This document shows, one piece after another, positions 35,563 through 45,100 of a stretch of 64,000 nt of DNA. Every line of letters begins with the position of its first letter. Within the stretch, counting starts at the first letter, position 1. Where the stretch lies: positions 10,780 to 74,779 of the forward strand of contig CAYNLK010000030.1 of NCBI GenBank assembly GCA_964398055.1. Direction: 5' to 3'. Below the pieces are notes generated by a model. It was given only the letters and a program-made list of their open reading frames with translations. It was not told the origin of the DNA and ran no database searches. This DNA is from CAYNLK01 sp964398055 (lineage in GTDB: Bacteria; Chloroflexota; Anaerolineae; 4572-78; J111). A program made the position numbers and the translations under genes.

Positions 35563-35563
35563 C

Positions 35564-38500
35564 TCACTCGCTATCCATATCTGTGCGGGACCAGCGTCCC
35601 TCGGTCCAGAAGATTCGACCTGGCTTGAGGTACCAGATCACCATCCCTGAAATTGCACACAACAAACTGATAAGCGGGGCTACCCAATGACCGTTCCCAC
35701 CGTGTTCAACAATCATCTCAATCAAGCCGAAATGGGGGAAGGACAGGGCCACCAGAATGTAACCAATATAGCCCACCAGACCGCTGGCAATCGCTACCAA
35801 AGCCGGGCGAATCCTTTCTTCCAGAGAAAAACGGTCGCCGCCCAACGTAAAGGCAATTCCACCAATAATGATCATACCCACCAGCGCATAGACCAGATCC
35901 AACCTATTAACCGGTCCGCTGGTAGATAATTTGGAGTTGGCCGGATCAGGCGGAAGGCTGGTTGGCGGCGGTTCCGGCGTGACCGTGGCTGTGTTCTCTG
36001 GGGTTGGAGTGGCGGTATCGGTCGGCGTGGCCGTGTCGGTCGGCGCCGGCGTCGGCGTCAAGGTCGCCGTGGCCGTTGGCGTGGGCGTGTCGATGATGCC
36101 AGGACCAATATTAAAAGGAACGGCCTGCGCGGCCAGATCGCTGGCGGCCCGGACCTGCAGCGGCGTATCGCGCTCTTTGATAATGGTAATCTCGGCAATA
36201 CCACCCACAGTGGTCGCCGTTACCGGCTCCAGCGACAGCCCCTCCAGGGGATAATATCTAAAAAAATCAACCGAAGTCCCATCCGGCACAGGATTGCCAT
36301 TCTTATCAACAATCACGCCAGTTCTGAACAGTATCCCTTCCCCCACCTTCAAATCAAGGGGAGTGAGCGGTTGGGGCTGGTCCAAAGACATCACCGCGCC
36401 GGCGGTATCGATTTTATGGACCGGCTGGAGCTGAATGGTTTGATTGGGATCAGGGCTGAGATCGAGCGAACCGATGGCCGGAATACCAACCGGGGCCGCG
36501 CCAGCCGGTTGAAACTGTTGGAATAGCAATCTGGCTGCGGCTTTGAGATAAGCCTGGCTCTTACTATAAAAACCATAATAGGCAGTCAACTGGCTGATCT
36601 CAGTTTCATCCAAAAAGTAGGGCGCATTGAAAGCAAAGAGAACCAGGTTTTTGTTGCGGAGCGTCTCATAACGATGTCTGAGTAGTGTCCGCACCGCATC
36701 AGATTGGGGGTAACGATTTGAATCAAGATCGAGCATAGCAAAGATGATCCAATCGGCCTGCCGGAGTAAGGCTTCGACATCAGGGCTGCCAACCTCACGG
36801 CCGCTCGTCACTTGCGGTGTGCCTGATTGGGCGGCGGCCAGGGCGTTATACAGATCGCTGAAGCCAAGGCTGGTAATCTGGTCCGGTGATATTTGTCCGG
36901 TCGCCTCCGGGCCAAAGAGTTGTAGAATAATCTCTTGCAAGGCCGTGGTCTCAATCAACCGAAATCTGAGACAATCGGCACAATCCTGACCAATGCGGTC
37001 GTCGGTAAAAATGAGAATTTGGTCGTCCGGTTGGGGCGGACCGGGCAGAGGCGTTAACCCGTCTTGAGTGATAGGAGTGATCAGCGAGACGCCGGCCTGA
37101 GCAATCTGGTCCAAATCCAGACTCAATTTCCGCAGTTGTTCCAGATTATCGACCGGATTCTCGACTTTATTGGTGAGCAGGTCTGGACCATACACCTTAA
37201 TTTTGGCTCTGATGATGCGTCGAACAGAGCGATCAACCGCGGCCTGAAAATTAGGATCGCCGGCATATTTTTCGCGGAAGAAGTTGATAGCATTCTTGAG
37301 GTTAGCCAGTTCACTCTCCGGTCTGTCCTTGAAGGCAAAATCAGGCACAAACAGAATGTCGCTGCCGGCTAAAAAGGCATCCTGGGCCAAACGGCGGGCC
37401 GGAAAATTCTCGGCGCCAGCGGCAATTCCTTCCAGCGCGGCCGGCACAGCCAGCGGCGCGCTCACCACCAGGCCACCGGCCTCGCGCCACGGAGCAATTT
37501 CCTTGAGAGCCAACAGAGTTGGCAGGTTTCGGGCATCCAGGCTGATCGGAACGTTGCCTTGCAAACCCTGGTAGCGAATGTGAGCCGTCATCAGACCATC
37601 GGTCAAGCCGTCTGCTTGATCTGGATTATCAGGATTGAGATGGGTGACTTTGAAGAAGGGGAGTAACTCGGTTCGGCGCAAGTCATCCAATGATTTCAAA
37701 ATGGTCGGCACACCCTGGTTGATTTCCCGGTCGCTGCTGCCAAAGCCGGGGAAATGCTTGGCAATGGTCAAAACCTTGTTCTGGCTACCCTGATGCACCC
37801 CCTGAATGTAAGCCTGCCCCAACTCGCCGACCCAAAACGGGTGACCACCAAAGGTGCGCGTACCCAATGAACCACCTCGCTCCGGCCGCGGGTTATCCAG
37901 CACGTCCAATGAGGGGCCAAAGAGCATGTTGACGCCTACCAGCGTCAATGCCTGGCCAACCACGGCCCCGGTTCGCCGGGCATACTCCACGTTCCAGGTA
38001 GCGCCCAGGGCCATCTGGTTGGGCAGATCAACCATTCCCCCCCGAATTGCCGTAAAGGGGAAACCGTCGCCTTCATGAGAGACGGCTATGAATAGCGGTA
38101 TTGGGGCATACGGCTCGGCTGTATCCGTTACCAGAGAGGAGGTAAGCGTTGAAGTCGGTACGACCGTCGATGTGCTGTCCTGATTATCGGTCGGGGCCAG
38201 GCTGTCAGCCGCAGTTTGTAGTGGACTTTCCTGAGCCAATTTTTGCAGGCCATTGGTTAAAGCCACTACCTGGGCCAGCGTAGCGCTGCTACTGACCCGC
38301 GGCAAGGTGTTGGTAAAATTCCGGTTGGCCGCCGATATGACCACTCCGCCAACCCGATATTGTTGAATAAGTTCAGCAATGTCTGAGCCGGGCTTGACAT
38401 TGTTGCCTTTGAACGAAACCATAAAAAGCTGGCCAACTCGCTCATCCGGAGTCAAAGCATTGAAGACAGCTTCAACAATGGCGTCTAGTTCCGCCTCACT

Positions 38501-38629
38501 CTCCTGGGCGGCTACCGCGAGTGGGTTACCGGAGGTCAGAATGAGGCTTATCAGCAGCAGGAGGGCCAGAAAAATATATAATTGGCTCTTTGGAGAGGTC
38601 AAATTTCTAAAAATTTTTCTTGGTTGCAT
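35564..38629 (-). CDS. Secreted GH3-like protein, membrane-tethered, catalytic motifs altered
   Basis: A 1021-residue exported protein. Signal or anchor helix (about 17-40), GH3 N-terminal-like barrel (about 50-460) with KHFPG at 291-295, a GH3 C-like domain (about 510-715), an Ig-like region, a Thr/Pro linker (about 850-910) and three C-terminal membrane helices. In NagZ enzymes the general-acid loop and the S/T-DD nucleophile motif are conserved; here the corresponding regions read SSDREIN (298-304) and SAPL (390-393). Catalysis is therefore doubtful, although alignment by eye could be off. It ends 1 bp from the kinase gene, convergently. Confidence 0.8.
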   Translation of the reverse strand: MQPRKIFRNLTSPKSQLYIFLALLLLISLILTSGNPLAVAAQESEAELDAIVEAVFNALTPDERVGQLFMVSFKGNNVKPGSDIAELIQQYRVGGVVISAANRNFTNTLPRVSSSATLAQVVALTNGLQKLAQESPLQTAADSLAPTDNQDSTSTVVPTSTLTSSLVTDTAEPYAPIPLFIAVSHEGDGFPFTAIRGGMVDLPNQMALGATWNVEYARRTGAVVGQALTLVGVNMLFGPSLDVLDNPRPERGGSLGTRTFGGHPFWVGELGQAYIQGVHQGSQNKVLTIAKHFPGFGSSDREINQGVPTILKSLDDLRRTELLPFFKVTHLNPDNPDQADGLTDGLMTAHIRYQGLQGNVPISLDARNLPTLLALKEIAPWREAGGLVVSAPLAVPAALEGIAAGAENFPARRLAQDAFLAGSDILFVPDFAFKDRPESELANLKNAINFFREKYAGDPNFQAAVDRSVRRIIRAKIKVYGPDLLTNKVENPVDNLEQLRKLSLDLDQIAQAGVSLITPITQDGLTPLPGPPQPDDQILIFTDDRIGQDCADCLRFRLIETTALQEIILQLFGPEATGQISPDQITSLGFSDLYNALAAAQSGTPQVTSGREVGSPDVEALLRQADWIIFAMLDLDSNRYPQSDAVRTLLRHRYETLRNKNLVLFAFNAPYFLDETEISQLTAYYGFYSKSQAYLKAAARLLFQQFQPAGAAPVGIPAIGSLDLSPDPNQTIQLQPVHKIDTAGAVMSLDQPQPLTPLDLKVGEGILFRTGVIVDKNGNPVPDGTSVDFFRYYPLEGLSLEPVTATTVGGIAEITIIKERDTPLQVRAASDLAAQAVPFNIGPGIIDTPTPTATATLTPTPAPTDTATPTDTATPTPENTATVTPEPPPTSLPPDPANSKLSTSGPVNRLDLVYALVGMIIIGGIAFTLGGDRFSLEERIRPALVAIASGLVGYIGYILVALSFPHFGLIEMIVEHGGNGHWVAPLISLLCAISGMVIWYLKPGRIFWTEGRWSRTDMDSE

Positions 38630-38707
38630 CGCAATTTTGCAGAAAGTATACCGCCATTCCGGGGCATCGTCAACACAACTCGGTTAGAACTGAAAAAGCA
38701 ATAAGAC

Positions 38708-38824
38708 GACCGGCACTTCCAACTCATCTTGGCTTGGAATTGCAGTCAAATCGCCTTGATTTTTGCTCAGAAATCGTGGTGAAAGTGCCGGTCACCTTAC
38801 CCACCTAAAATTCTGGACGCACCC
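38708..38824. repeat. Truncated MITE copy (related to 61611-61749)
   Basis: The reverse complement matches the MITE at 61611-61749 closely from GACCGGCACT (38708) to GGACGCACCC (38824). The inner palindrome GACCGGCACT / AGTGCCGGTC (38708-38717, 38784-38793) is intact, but the left outer terminal repeat is missing and no target duplication is visible. The right end lies 16 bp upstream of the hisS -35 element. Confidence 0.85.
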
Positions 38825-38840
38825 GAGAATTGGAGGGTGA

Positions 38841-38869
38841 TTGCCCTGGTCTGGAATTTAAGCTATAAT
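38841..38869 (+). promoter_or_regulatory. hisS promoter
   Basis: TTGCCC (38841-38846), a 17-bp spacer and a perfect TATAAT (38864-38869). An AAGGAG (38890-38895) follows in the leader, 10 nt before the TTG start. Confidence 0.65.
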
Positions 38870-38905
38870 TTTCTTCCAACCTTACAGTTAAGGAGACATT
38901 ACCCG

Positions 38906-40204
38906 TTGACCCAATCTCAGAACCGGTCCGTCGAACAGCAAGAACAGTACCGGCGCATCACCGGCATGCGTGACGTGCTTTTTGAGGAACAGCGTTACTG
39001 GCGCTTCATACTGGCCAAAATACAAGCCACCGTTGATCTGTTTGGCTACCAACGACTCGATACCCCGCTGCTGGAGCCGGCCAATCTATTCATCCGGGGT
39101 GTCGGTGAAGGGACAGACATCGTTGAAAAAGAGATGTACATTTTTGAGGACCGCGACGGCAGCCGCCTGGCGCTGCGCCCGGAGTTCACCGCCGGTATTA
39201 TGCGGGCCTACATTGAGAATGGCCTGCATACCCTGCCCAGCCCGCTGCGGGTTTGGACTGTTGGGCCGCTCTTCCGCCACGAACGGCCCCAGGCCGGTCG
39301 ATATCGGCAGCACAGCCAATTTGATATTGAGGTCATCGGTGAGCAAGATCCGGCTGTGGATGTTGAAGTTATCAGCCTAGCCTGGCACCTGTTCACCAGT
39401 TTGGGCTTTCGCGGGCTGCGGCTCTACCTCAACTCGACCGGTTGTCCGGTCTGCAAACCAACCTATATCAAAATCCTGGTAGATTATTTTGCCCGGTTTG
39501 CCGACAAGCTGCCGCCCGATGACCAGATGCGCTTACAAAAGAACCCGCTGCGGATTTTGGATAGCAAAGAAGCCGTTACCCAGCCACTGCTGGCCCAGGC
39601 GCCCCACATCACCGACCACCTGTGCGCCGAATGTGCGGACCATTTTGCCAGGTTAAAGAGTTATCTGGAGGCGCTGGATCGCCCTTATGAAGTCGATTAC
39701 CGGATTGTGCGGGGCCTGGATTATTACACCAAAACTGTATTTGAAATCAAAGCCGCGGGTCTGGGCAGCCAAGACACTATCTGCGGGGGCGGCCGATACG
39801 ACGGCCTGATCGAAGAGTTGGGCGGCAAACCAACCCCTGGCATTGGCTTTGGCTCCGGCATCGAGCGGTACGTGATCGCCATGCAGCACCTGGGCCTTGA
39901 GCCGCCGCCCGAACCTTTGCCCAAAGTAACCGTCTCTTACCTGGGCGATAGCGCCAAAGCGGTGGCGCTGGCGCTGGCCGAACAGTTGCGTTGGGCCGGT
40001 ATCGGCGTGCTGTTTACGCCGGGCGACCGCAGTCTAAAAGCGCAACTCAAAGCGGCTAACCGGGCTGAGGCTGATTTTGCCATAATTCTGGGTGAGGATG
40101 AAGTGAAAGCCGGTCAGGCCGCTGTCCGTCACATGCACGACGGTCAGCAAACCGGCGTGGCGCTGGCTGAACTGGCCGGCTGGCTCAAGGAGCGGCTCAA
40201 ATAG
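38906..40204 (+). CDS. hisS: Histidyl-tRNA synthetase
   Basis: A 432-residue class II aminoacyl-tRNA synthetase charging tRNA-His. Motif 1 to 3 regions are visible: RRITGMRDVL, the motif 2 loop LFRHERPQAGRYRQHSQFD, the His-specific signature LDYYTKTVFE and motif 3 GIGFGSGIERY, followed by an anticodon-binding domain (about 330-432). The TTG start at 38906 fits the AAGGAG upstream and the family length; a longer frame from 38837 would start before the predicted transcription start. nadK follows in the same direction. Confidence 0.95.
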   Translation: MTQSQNRSVEQQEQYRRITGMRDVLFEEQRYWRFILAKIQATVDLFGYQRLDTPLLEPANLFIRGVGEGTDIVEKEMYIFEDRDGSRLALRPEFTAGIMRAYIENGLHTLPSPLRVWTVGPLFRHERPQAGRYRQHSQFDIEVIGEQDPAVDVEVISLAWHLFTSLGFRGLRLYLNSTGCPVCKPTYIKILVDYFARFADKLPPDDQMRLQKNPLRILDSKEAVTQPLLAQAPHITDHLCAECADHFARLKSYLEALDRPYEVDYRIVRGLDYYTKTVFEIKAAGLGSQDTICGGGRYDGLIEELGGKPTPGIGFGSGIERYVIAMQHLGLEPPPEPLPKVTVSYLGDSAKAVALALAEQLRWAGIGVLFTPGDRSLKAQLKAANRAEADFAIILGEDEVKAGQAAVRHMHDGQQTGVALAELAGWLKERLK

Positions 40205-40251
40205 CCGGCTGGCCTAGCCCTGCCGTGGCGCGCTTCAAGGCGCCCACAGAA

Positions 40252-41151
40252 ATGATAATGACGATGATGGCCGATAGCCACCCCGAGCATAATTCATTCA
40301 AACTGGCCTTTCACAACATCGGCTTACTTTATCACCCCAAATTGGCCGAATCGCGGGTAATGGCCGCTGAGATACTTGAGTTCATTGAAAGCATAGGAGC
40401 CTCGGCCTGGGTCAGCTCGAGTTGGTCCGAAGAGGCCATCCAGGCGCGGATGCCTTACCTGGACCTGGTCATTACCCTGGGCGGCGACGGTTCTCTGCTG
40501 CGGGCGGCCCGCCTGGCGGCCGCTCATGCCGTGCCGATTTTGGGGATAAATATGGGGCGCCTGGGTTTCCTGGTCGATGTTCAGCCGGCGGAATGGCGAG
40601 ACCGGATTCGGCAAGCCCTGCTGGGCGATTACTGGATTGAAGAGCGGCTCATGCTGCACGCCGAGCATCTGCAGCAAGGCCGGCCAGCCAATGTGGGGGA
40701 GGCTTTGAACGAGGTGGTGGTCAGCCGGGGCCAGTTGGCCCGGGTGGTCCGCTTGCACACCTACATCGACGGCAGCTTTTTGACCACTTACACCGCCGAC
40801 GGACTCATCATCGCCACGGCCACCGGCTCGACAGCATACGCTCTGGCCGCGGGTGGCCCAATTCTACCGCCGGAGCTCAAGAACTTTCTGCTGATTCCCC
40901 TGGCCCCTCACCTTAGCCTGGAACGGGCCATCGTGCTATCCAAAGGGGTCACAGTGCGGGTCCAGGTTTCAACCGATCATACCGCCGTGCTGACCGTCGA
41001 CGGTCAATTTGAATTTGAGGTCGCCGACGGAGACGAACTGACGGTGAGCGCCAGCCCCGCGGTGGGACGCTTTCTGCGGTTGCAGGATAAGAACTACTTT
41101 TACCAGACGCTGATGAAACGTTTGGGGTGGCCGCATACCAGGATATCATAG
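40252..41151 (+). CDS. nadK: NAD kinase
   Basis: A 299-residue ATP-NAD kinase making NADP. The GGDGS ATP-binding motif, NMGRLGFLVD, LNEVVV and TATGSTAYALAAGGP motifs are all present in order. The exact start is uncertain because ATG codons occur at 40252, 40258, 40264 and 40267, with a GTG at 40225; conservation starts at about FKLAFHNIGLLYHP. The gene lies 47 bp after hisS and 9 bp before the B-box protein, so an operon is likely. Confidence 0.93.
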   Translation: MIMTMMADSHPEHNSFKLAFHNIGLLYHPKLAESRVMAAEILEFIESIGASAWVSSSWSEEAIQARMPYLDLVITLGGDGSLLRAARLAAAHAVPILGINMGRLGFLVDVQPAEWRDRIRQALLGDYWIEERLMLHAEHLQQGRPANVGEALNEVVVSRGQLARVVRLHTYIDGSFLTTYTADGLIIATATGSTAYALAAGGPILPPELKNFLLIPLAPHLSLERAIVLSKGVTVRVQVSTDHTAVLTVDGQFEFEVADGDELTVSASPAVGRFLRLQDKNYFYQTLMKRLGWPHTRIS

Positions 41152-41160
41152 GAGCACTTG

Positions 41161-41961
41161 ATGACTGACAAAACCGGTACCGATCTCGTACACGAAGGGT
41201 TAACCGCCGCCCGCGTGGGTGATATCGAAGAGGCGCGCCGCTTGCTGCAAGCAGCCACGCAGGCCAGCCCGGATAATATTGAAGCCTGGCTGGGACTGGC
41301 CGGCGTAGTTGCCGCCCTGGAAGAAAAACGGGATTGCTTTGCCCGGGTTCTGGCGCTTGACCCGGATAATCGTGAAGCCAGAGCCGGCCTGGCTCTGATC
41401 GAACAGAAACTGGCCGCTGGCGATGGGAGCCAGGCCGCTCTGCCCGAAACCAACACCGCCCCAACCGAAACCGGCCTGGCCTTTTGCTACCGCCATCCGG
41501 ATGTCGAGACCGGGCTGCGCTGCAATCGCTGCGGGCGGCCCATTTGCCCTAAATGCGCCCGGCGCACGCCGGTCGGCTTTCGCTGCCCCGATTGTATCCG
41601 GGAGCAGGAAAACAAATATTATACCGGCGGCAATTTAGACTACGTGATTGCGGCAGTCGTTGCTTTTCCCCTGGCCCTCATTGCCGCGGCCCTCTTTACC
41701 TATATTCGGTTTGGTTTTTTTACGCTGCTGATTGCCTTTTTTTTGGCCCCGGCCGTCGGCGGTTTGATTGCCGAGGCGGTACGCTGGGGCGTGGGTCGCC
41801 GCCGCTCCCGCCATTTGCGGCATATCGTCGTCGGCTGCATCATTCTGGCGACAGCTCCGTTTTTGCTGTGGCTGCTGCTGCTGGGGAACTGGTACGGGCT
41901 GATTGGCCCGGGCATGTTTGTGTTCCTGGCCTCCTCAACTGTTTTGGCTCGCTTACGCTAG
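41161..41961 (+). CDS. TPR-B-box zinc-finger membrane protein
   Basis: A 266-residue protein. The N-terminus (about 5-85) is a TPR-like helical repeat. A B-box-like zinc-binding segment (about 103-142) has C/H ligands in FCYRHPDVETGLRC, CGRPICPKC and FRCPDC. Three to four membrane helices follow (about 160-265). The combination resembles N-terminal parts of rhomboid and membrane chaperone-like proteins but no rhomboid catalytic motif is present. AGGAG is 6 nt before the ATG. Function unknown; likely a membrane adaptor. Confidence 0.75.
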   Translation: MTDKTGTDLVHEGLTAARVGDIEEARRLLQAATQASPDNIEAWLGLAGVVAALEEKRDCFARVLALDPDNREARAGLALIEQKLAAGDGSQAALPETNTAPTETGLAFCYRHPDVETGLRCNRCGRPICPKCARRTPVGFRCPDCIREQENKYYTGGNLDYVIAAVVAFPLALIAAALFTYIRFGFFTLLIAFFLAPAVGGLIAEAVRWGVGRRRSRHLRHIVVGCIILATAPFLLWLLLLGNWYGLIGPGMFVFLASSTVLARLR

Positions 41962-42113
41962 GATACTGTCCTGGCTGGCGGTGCTTTTCATTTTCAACTG
42001 CCGGTCACCTGAAAAGAGTGAATGCCTTTGACCATTTGCCTATTGACATCAGCCCCTCTCATCATCAATAATGGTAAGGCTGGTAACATTACAACTGCCT
42101 TTTGGTTGCTGCT

Positions 42114-45100
42114 ATGACCTCCCCGGAGACACTCGAAAAATTGGCTGCTTACGTGCCCACGCCGGTGGTCCACGCCATCTACCGGCAGCCGCGACCGCTA
42201 ACCGAACCAACGGCCCACCGTTTCCCCGCGGCAATTCTTCTGGCCGATATCTCCGGCTTTACGCCGCTCAGCGAACTTTTGGCTCAAGCCGGCCCAACCG
42301 GCGCCGAAGAGCTAACCCACTTCATCAATCAATACTTTTCCTTGATGATCCAACTGATTGAACTCTACGGCGGGCAGGTCATCAATTTCTCCGGTGACGC
42401 CATTGTTGCGCTTTTTCCGGCCGAAGATATCGAGCTGTCAGTGGCAGCGCGGCGAGCCGGCGAGTGCGCCCTGTCGATGCAGGCCAAAATGAGCGCCTTC
42501 ACCGATTTACAAACCAGCCAGGGACGGGCCTCCCTGTCGATGAAGGCCGGCATTGGCGCCGGCCAGGTGTTAGCATGCAGCATTGGCGGCGTCCGGGGGC
42601 GGTGGGAATATTTGGTCGGCGGCGACCCCCTGGTCCAGGTCGCCGTGGCCGAGAGTCTGGCCCAACCGGGCCAGGTGGTTGTCAGCGCGACCGCCTGGCG
42701 AGAAATCGAACTGTTCTTTCGGGGTGAAATCAAACCAAACGATCCGCGGGTCATCAAGTTAGACCAACTGCTTAGTCCCGTACCTCCGGCCGAACCGCTA
42801 AATTTTGACTGGTCACGCCTGGCGCCGGAACAGCAGCGCTTAGCCGAACAGGCTCTGCAGGGTTATGTCCCGGCGGCTATCAAAGCCCGGCTGGCTGACC
42901 AGGCCGATTGGCTGGCCGAACTACGTCGCATGACCATATTATTTGTAGGCATTGGCAATCTGGATTACGAAGCCGCTGAGGCGGGGACCCGGCTGCAAGC
43001 CTTGCTGCAGGCCACCCAGGAATTGATTCAGCGGTTTGAAGGTTCGCTGGGCAAAGTTGCCGTTGACGACAAGGGCACAGTGATGCTGATTCTGTTTGGC
43101 GTGCCGCCTTTTTCGCACGAGGATGATGCCACCCGGGCCGTGGCCTTTGCCTTGAATCTCCAGTCGGTGGCCCAGGCCCAGCATTTACGAATGGCTATTG
43201 GCATCACCGAGGGACAGGTCTTTGCCGGCCCGGTCGGCGCGCCCGGTCGCCGCGAATACACCGTCATTGGCGACGAGGTCAATCTGGCGGTCCGGTTGAT
43301 GCAGTATGGTCGAGCCGGCACCATCATTGTGAACGAGCGGGTCAAAGAGCGAGCCGGTCCCCAGTTTGTCACCGACAGTCTGGGGCAGATTTCAATCAAG
43401 GGTAAAAGCTTGGCCGTACCGGCTTACCTGGTCAAAGGTGAACAGGGTACTCAGGATCAATTTATTACCCGCTATCTCCTGCATGAGGACCCCCTGGTTG
43501 GCCGTAAGGCGGAGATTGAACAGACCCGCCGGCTGGCGGCTCGAGCCAGAGAGGGCCGGCTGCAACTGCTGCTGATAGAGGGTGAGCTTGGTTTGGGTAA
43601 GAGCCGTTTGGTTTCAGAAATGGTCCGTGAATGGGTGATGGAAGGGGGGGCCGGCTATGGCAGCAAATGTATTAGCTACGGCCGGCAGGTGCCCTACCAG
43701 GCCTGGCGGGAGATTTTGACCGGACTTTACGGGCTAACCCCCAACTTATCGCCCCAGCGACAACTGGCCCGGCTGGCGATTGGCGCGGCCGGTTTGGCCG
43801 ATCCCCCGGACCGGCCCGGCTATTGGGAAATGCGCCTGCCTTTATTGGCCGATGTACTCGGCCTGGATATCCCCCAAAATGATTTTACCCGCCAGATCAG
43901 CGGTGAACTGCGGCGCAACAATACCTTTGCCCTGCTCGAAGCCCTGTTCCGAAATGAAGCCAAACGGCGGCCATTACTGCTTATCTTGGAGGATATTCAC
44001 TGGGCGGATGAGCTGTCGCTATTACTGGCAGGCCATCTGGCCAAGAAACTCACCGACGTGCCCTGGTTCATCGTGCTCACCTATCGCCAATCGACTGTTG
44101 AAACAGAGCTTGGGCCTCTGCTTGAACTCAGTCACCTGCCGGATGTTTGCACCCTGCGGCTGAACCCGCTGTCGCCTCAAGAAAGTATCGATTTGATCAG
44201 AATAATTCTGGGAGATCGGACTCTGCCGGCAGAGGTTCAGCAGATCATCCTGAGCCGGGGGCAGGGCAATCCTTTCTTCTTGCATGAAATCAGCCGGGCG
44301 ATTCTGGCTGTGCTGGAAAATCATTCGGGCCGGTTGGCCGAATGGTTGGGTACGTTGGAACTGCCCAATACCGTCCACGACGCCATCTTTATGCACATCG
44401 ACCGCCTGCCCGAGCCTGAAAAACTCACCTTGAAAGTGGCGGCGGTGATTGGGGTTCGCTTCCAGCGCGAGTTGCTGTCGGCGGTGCATCCGGTTAACGG
44501 GGTCAAACCGCAGTTGCCATCGCAGCTTCAAGAGCTGGAAAATGAAAAACTGATCCAAATGGAAGCGCCGGCACCCAAATGGGAGTACGTGTTTCGCAAC
44601 GTGATCACCCAAGAGATTATGTACGAGGGCTTGCTGCTGGCCCAACGCCGCCAGTTACACGCTGCCGTGGGGGCCGCACTCCAGGCCGCCGAGCCAGAGG
44701 CAATTGAAAATCTGGCCTATCATTACAGTCGCAGCGACAATCTGGAGATGGCCCTGCATTATCTGAAGATGGCCGGCCAAAAGGCCAGTCGCGAATATGC
44801 CAATCATGCCGCCATTGGTTACTACTCGGAAATTCTGGCTCGTCTGGCCGAGCGTCCCGGCCCACGGCGAACCAGTGGGATAATTTCGGCGGATTACTGG
44901 GATGTACTCCACGAGCGGGTCAAGCTGTACAACCTGACCGGCCAACGTGACAAAGAGGTGGAGGATTTGGGCACGCTGGGGCTGATTGCCGAAGCCCTCA
45001 ACGATGATCGCCGCCGAGCTTTGGCGGCCAAGCAGTGGGCCTATCATTATGAAACTAAGGGCGATTATGCCTCGGCCCTGGAACTGACCGAACGTTTTGC

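Noticed and set aside
35990..36100. Variable-number tandem repeat
   Set aside because: It is the codon repeat of the Thr/Pro linker in the GH3-like protein, not a separate element.
41985..42012. Another MITE or hairpin copy (TGCCGGTCACC)
   Set aside because: Only one arm is present and no convincing stem forms.
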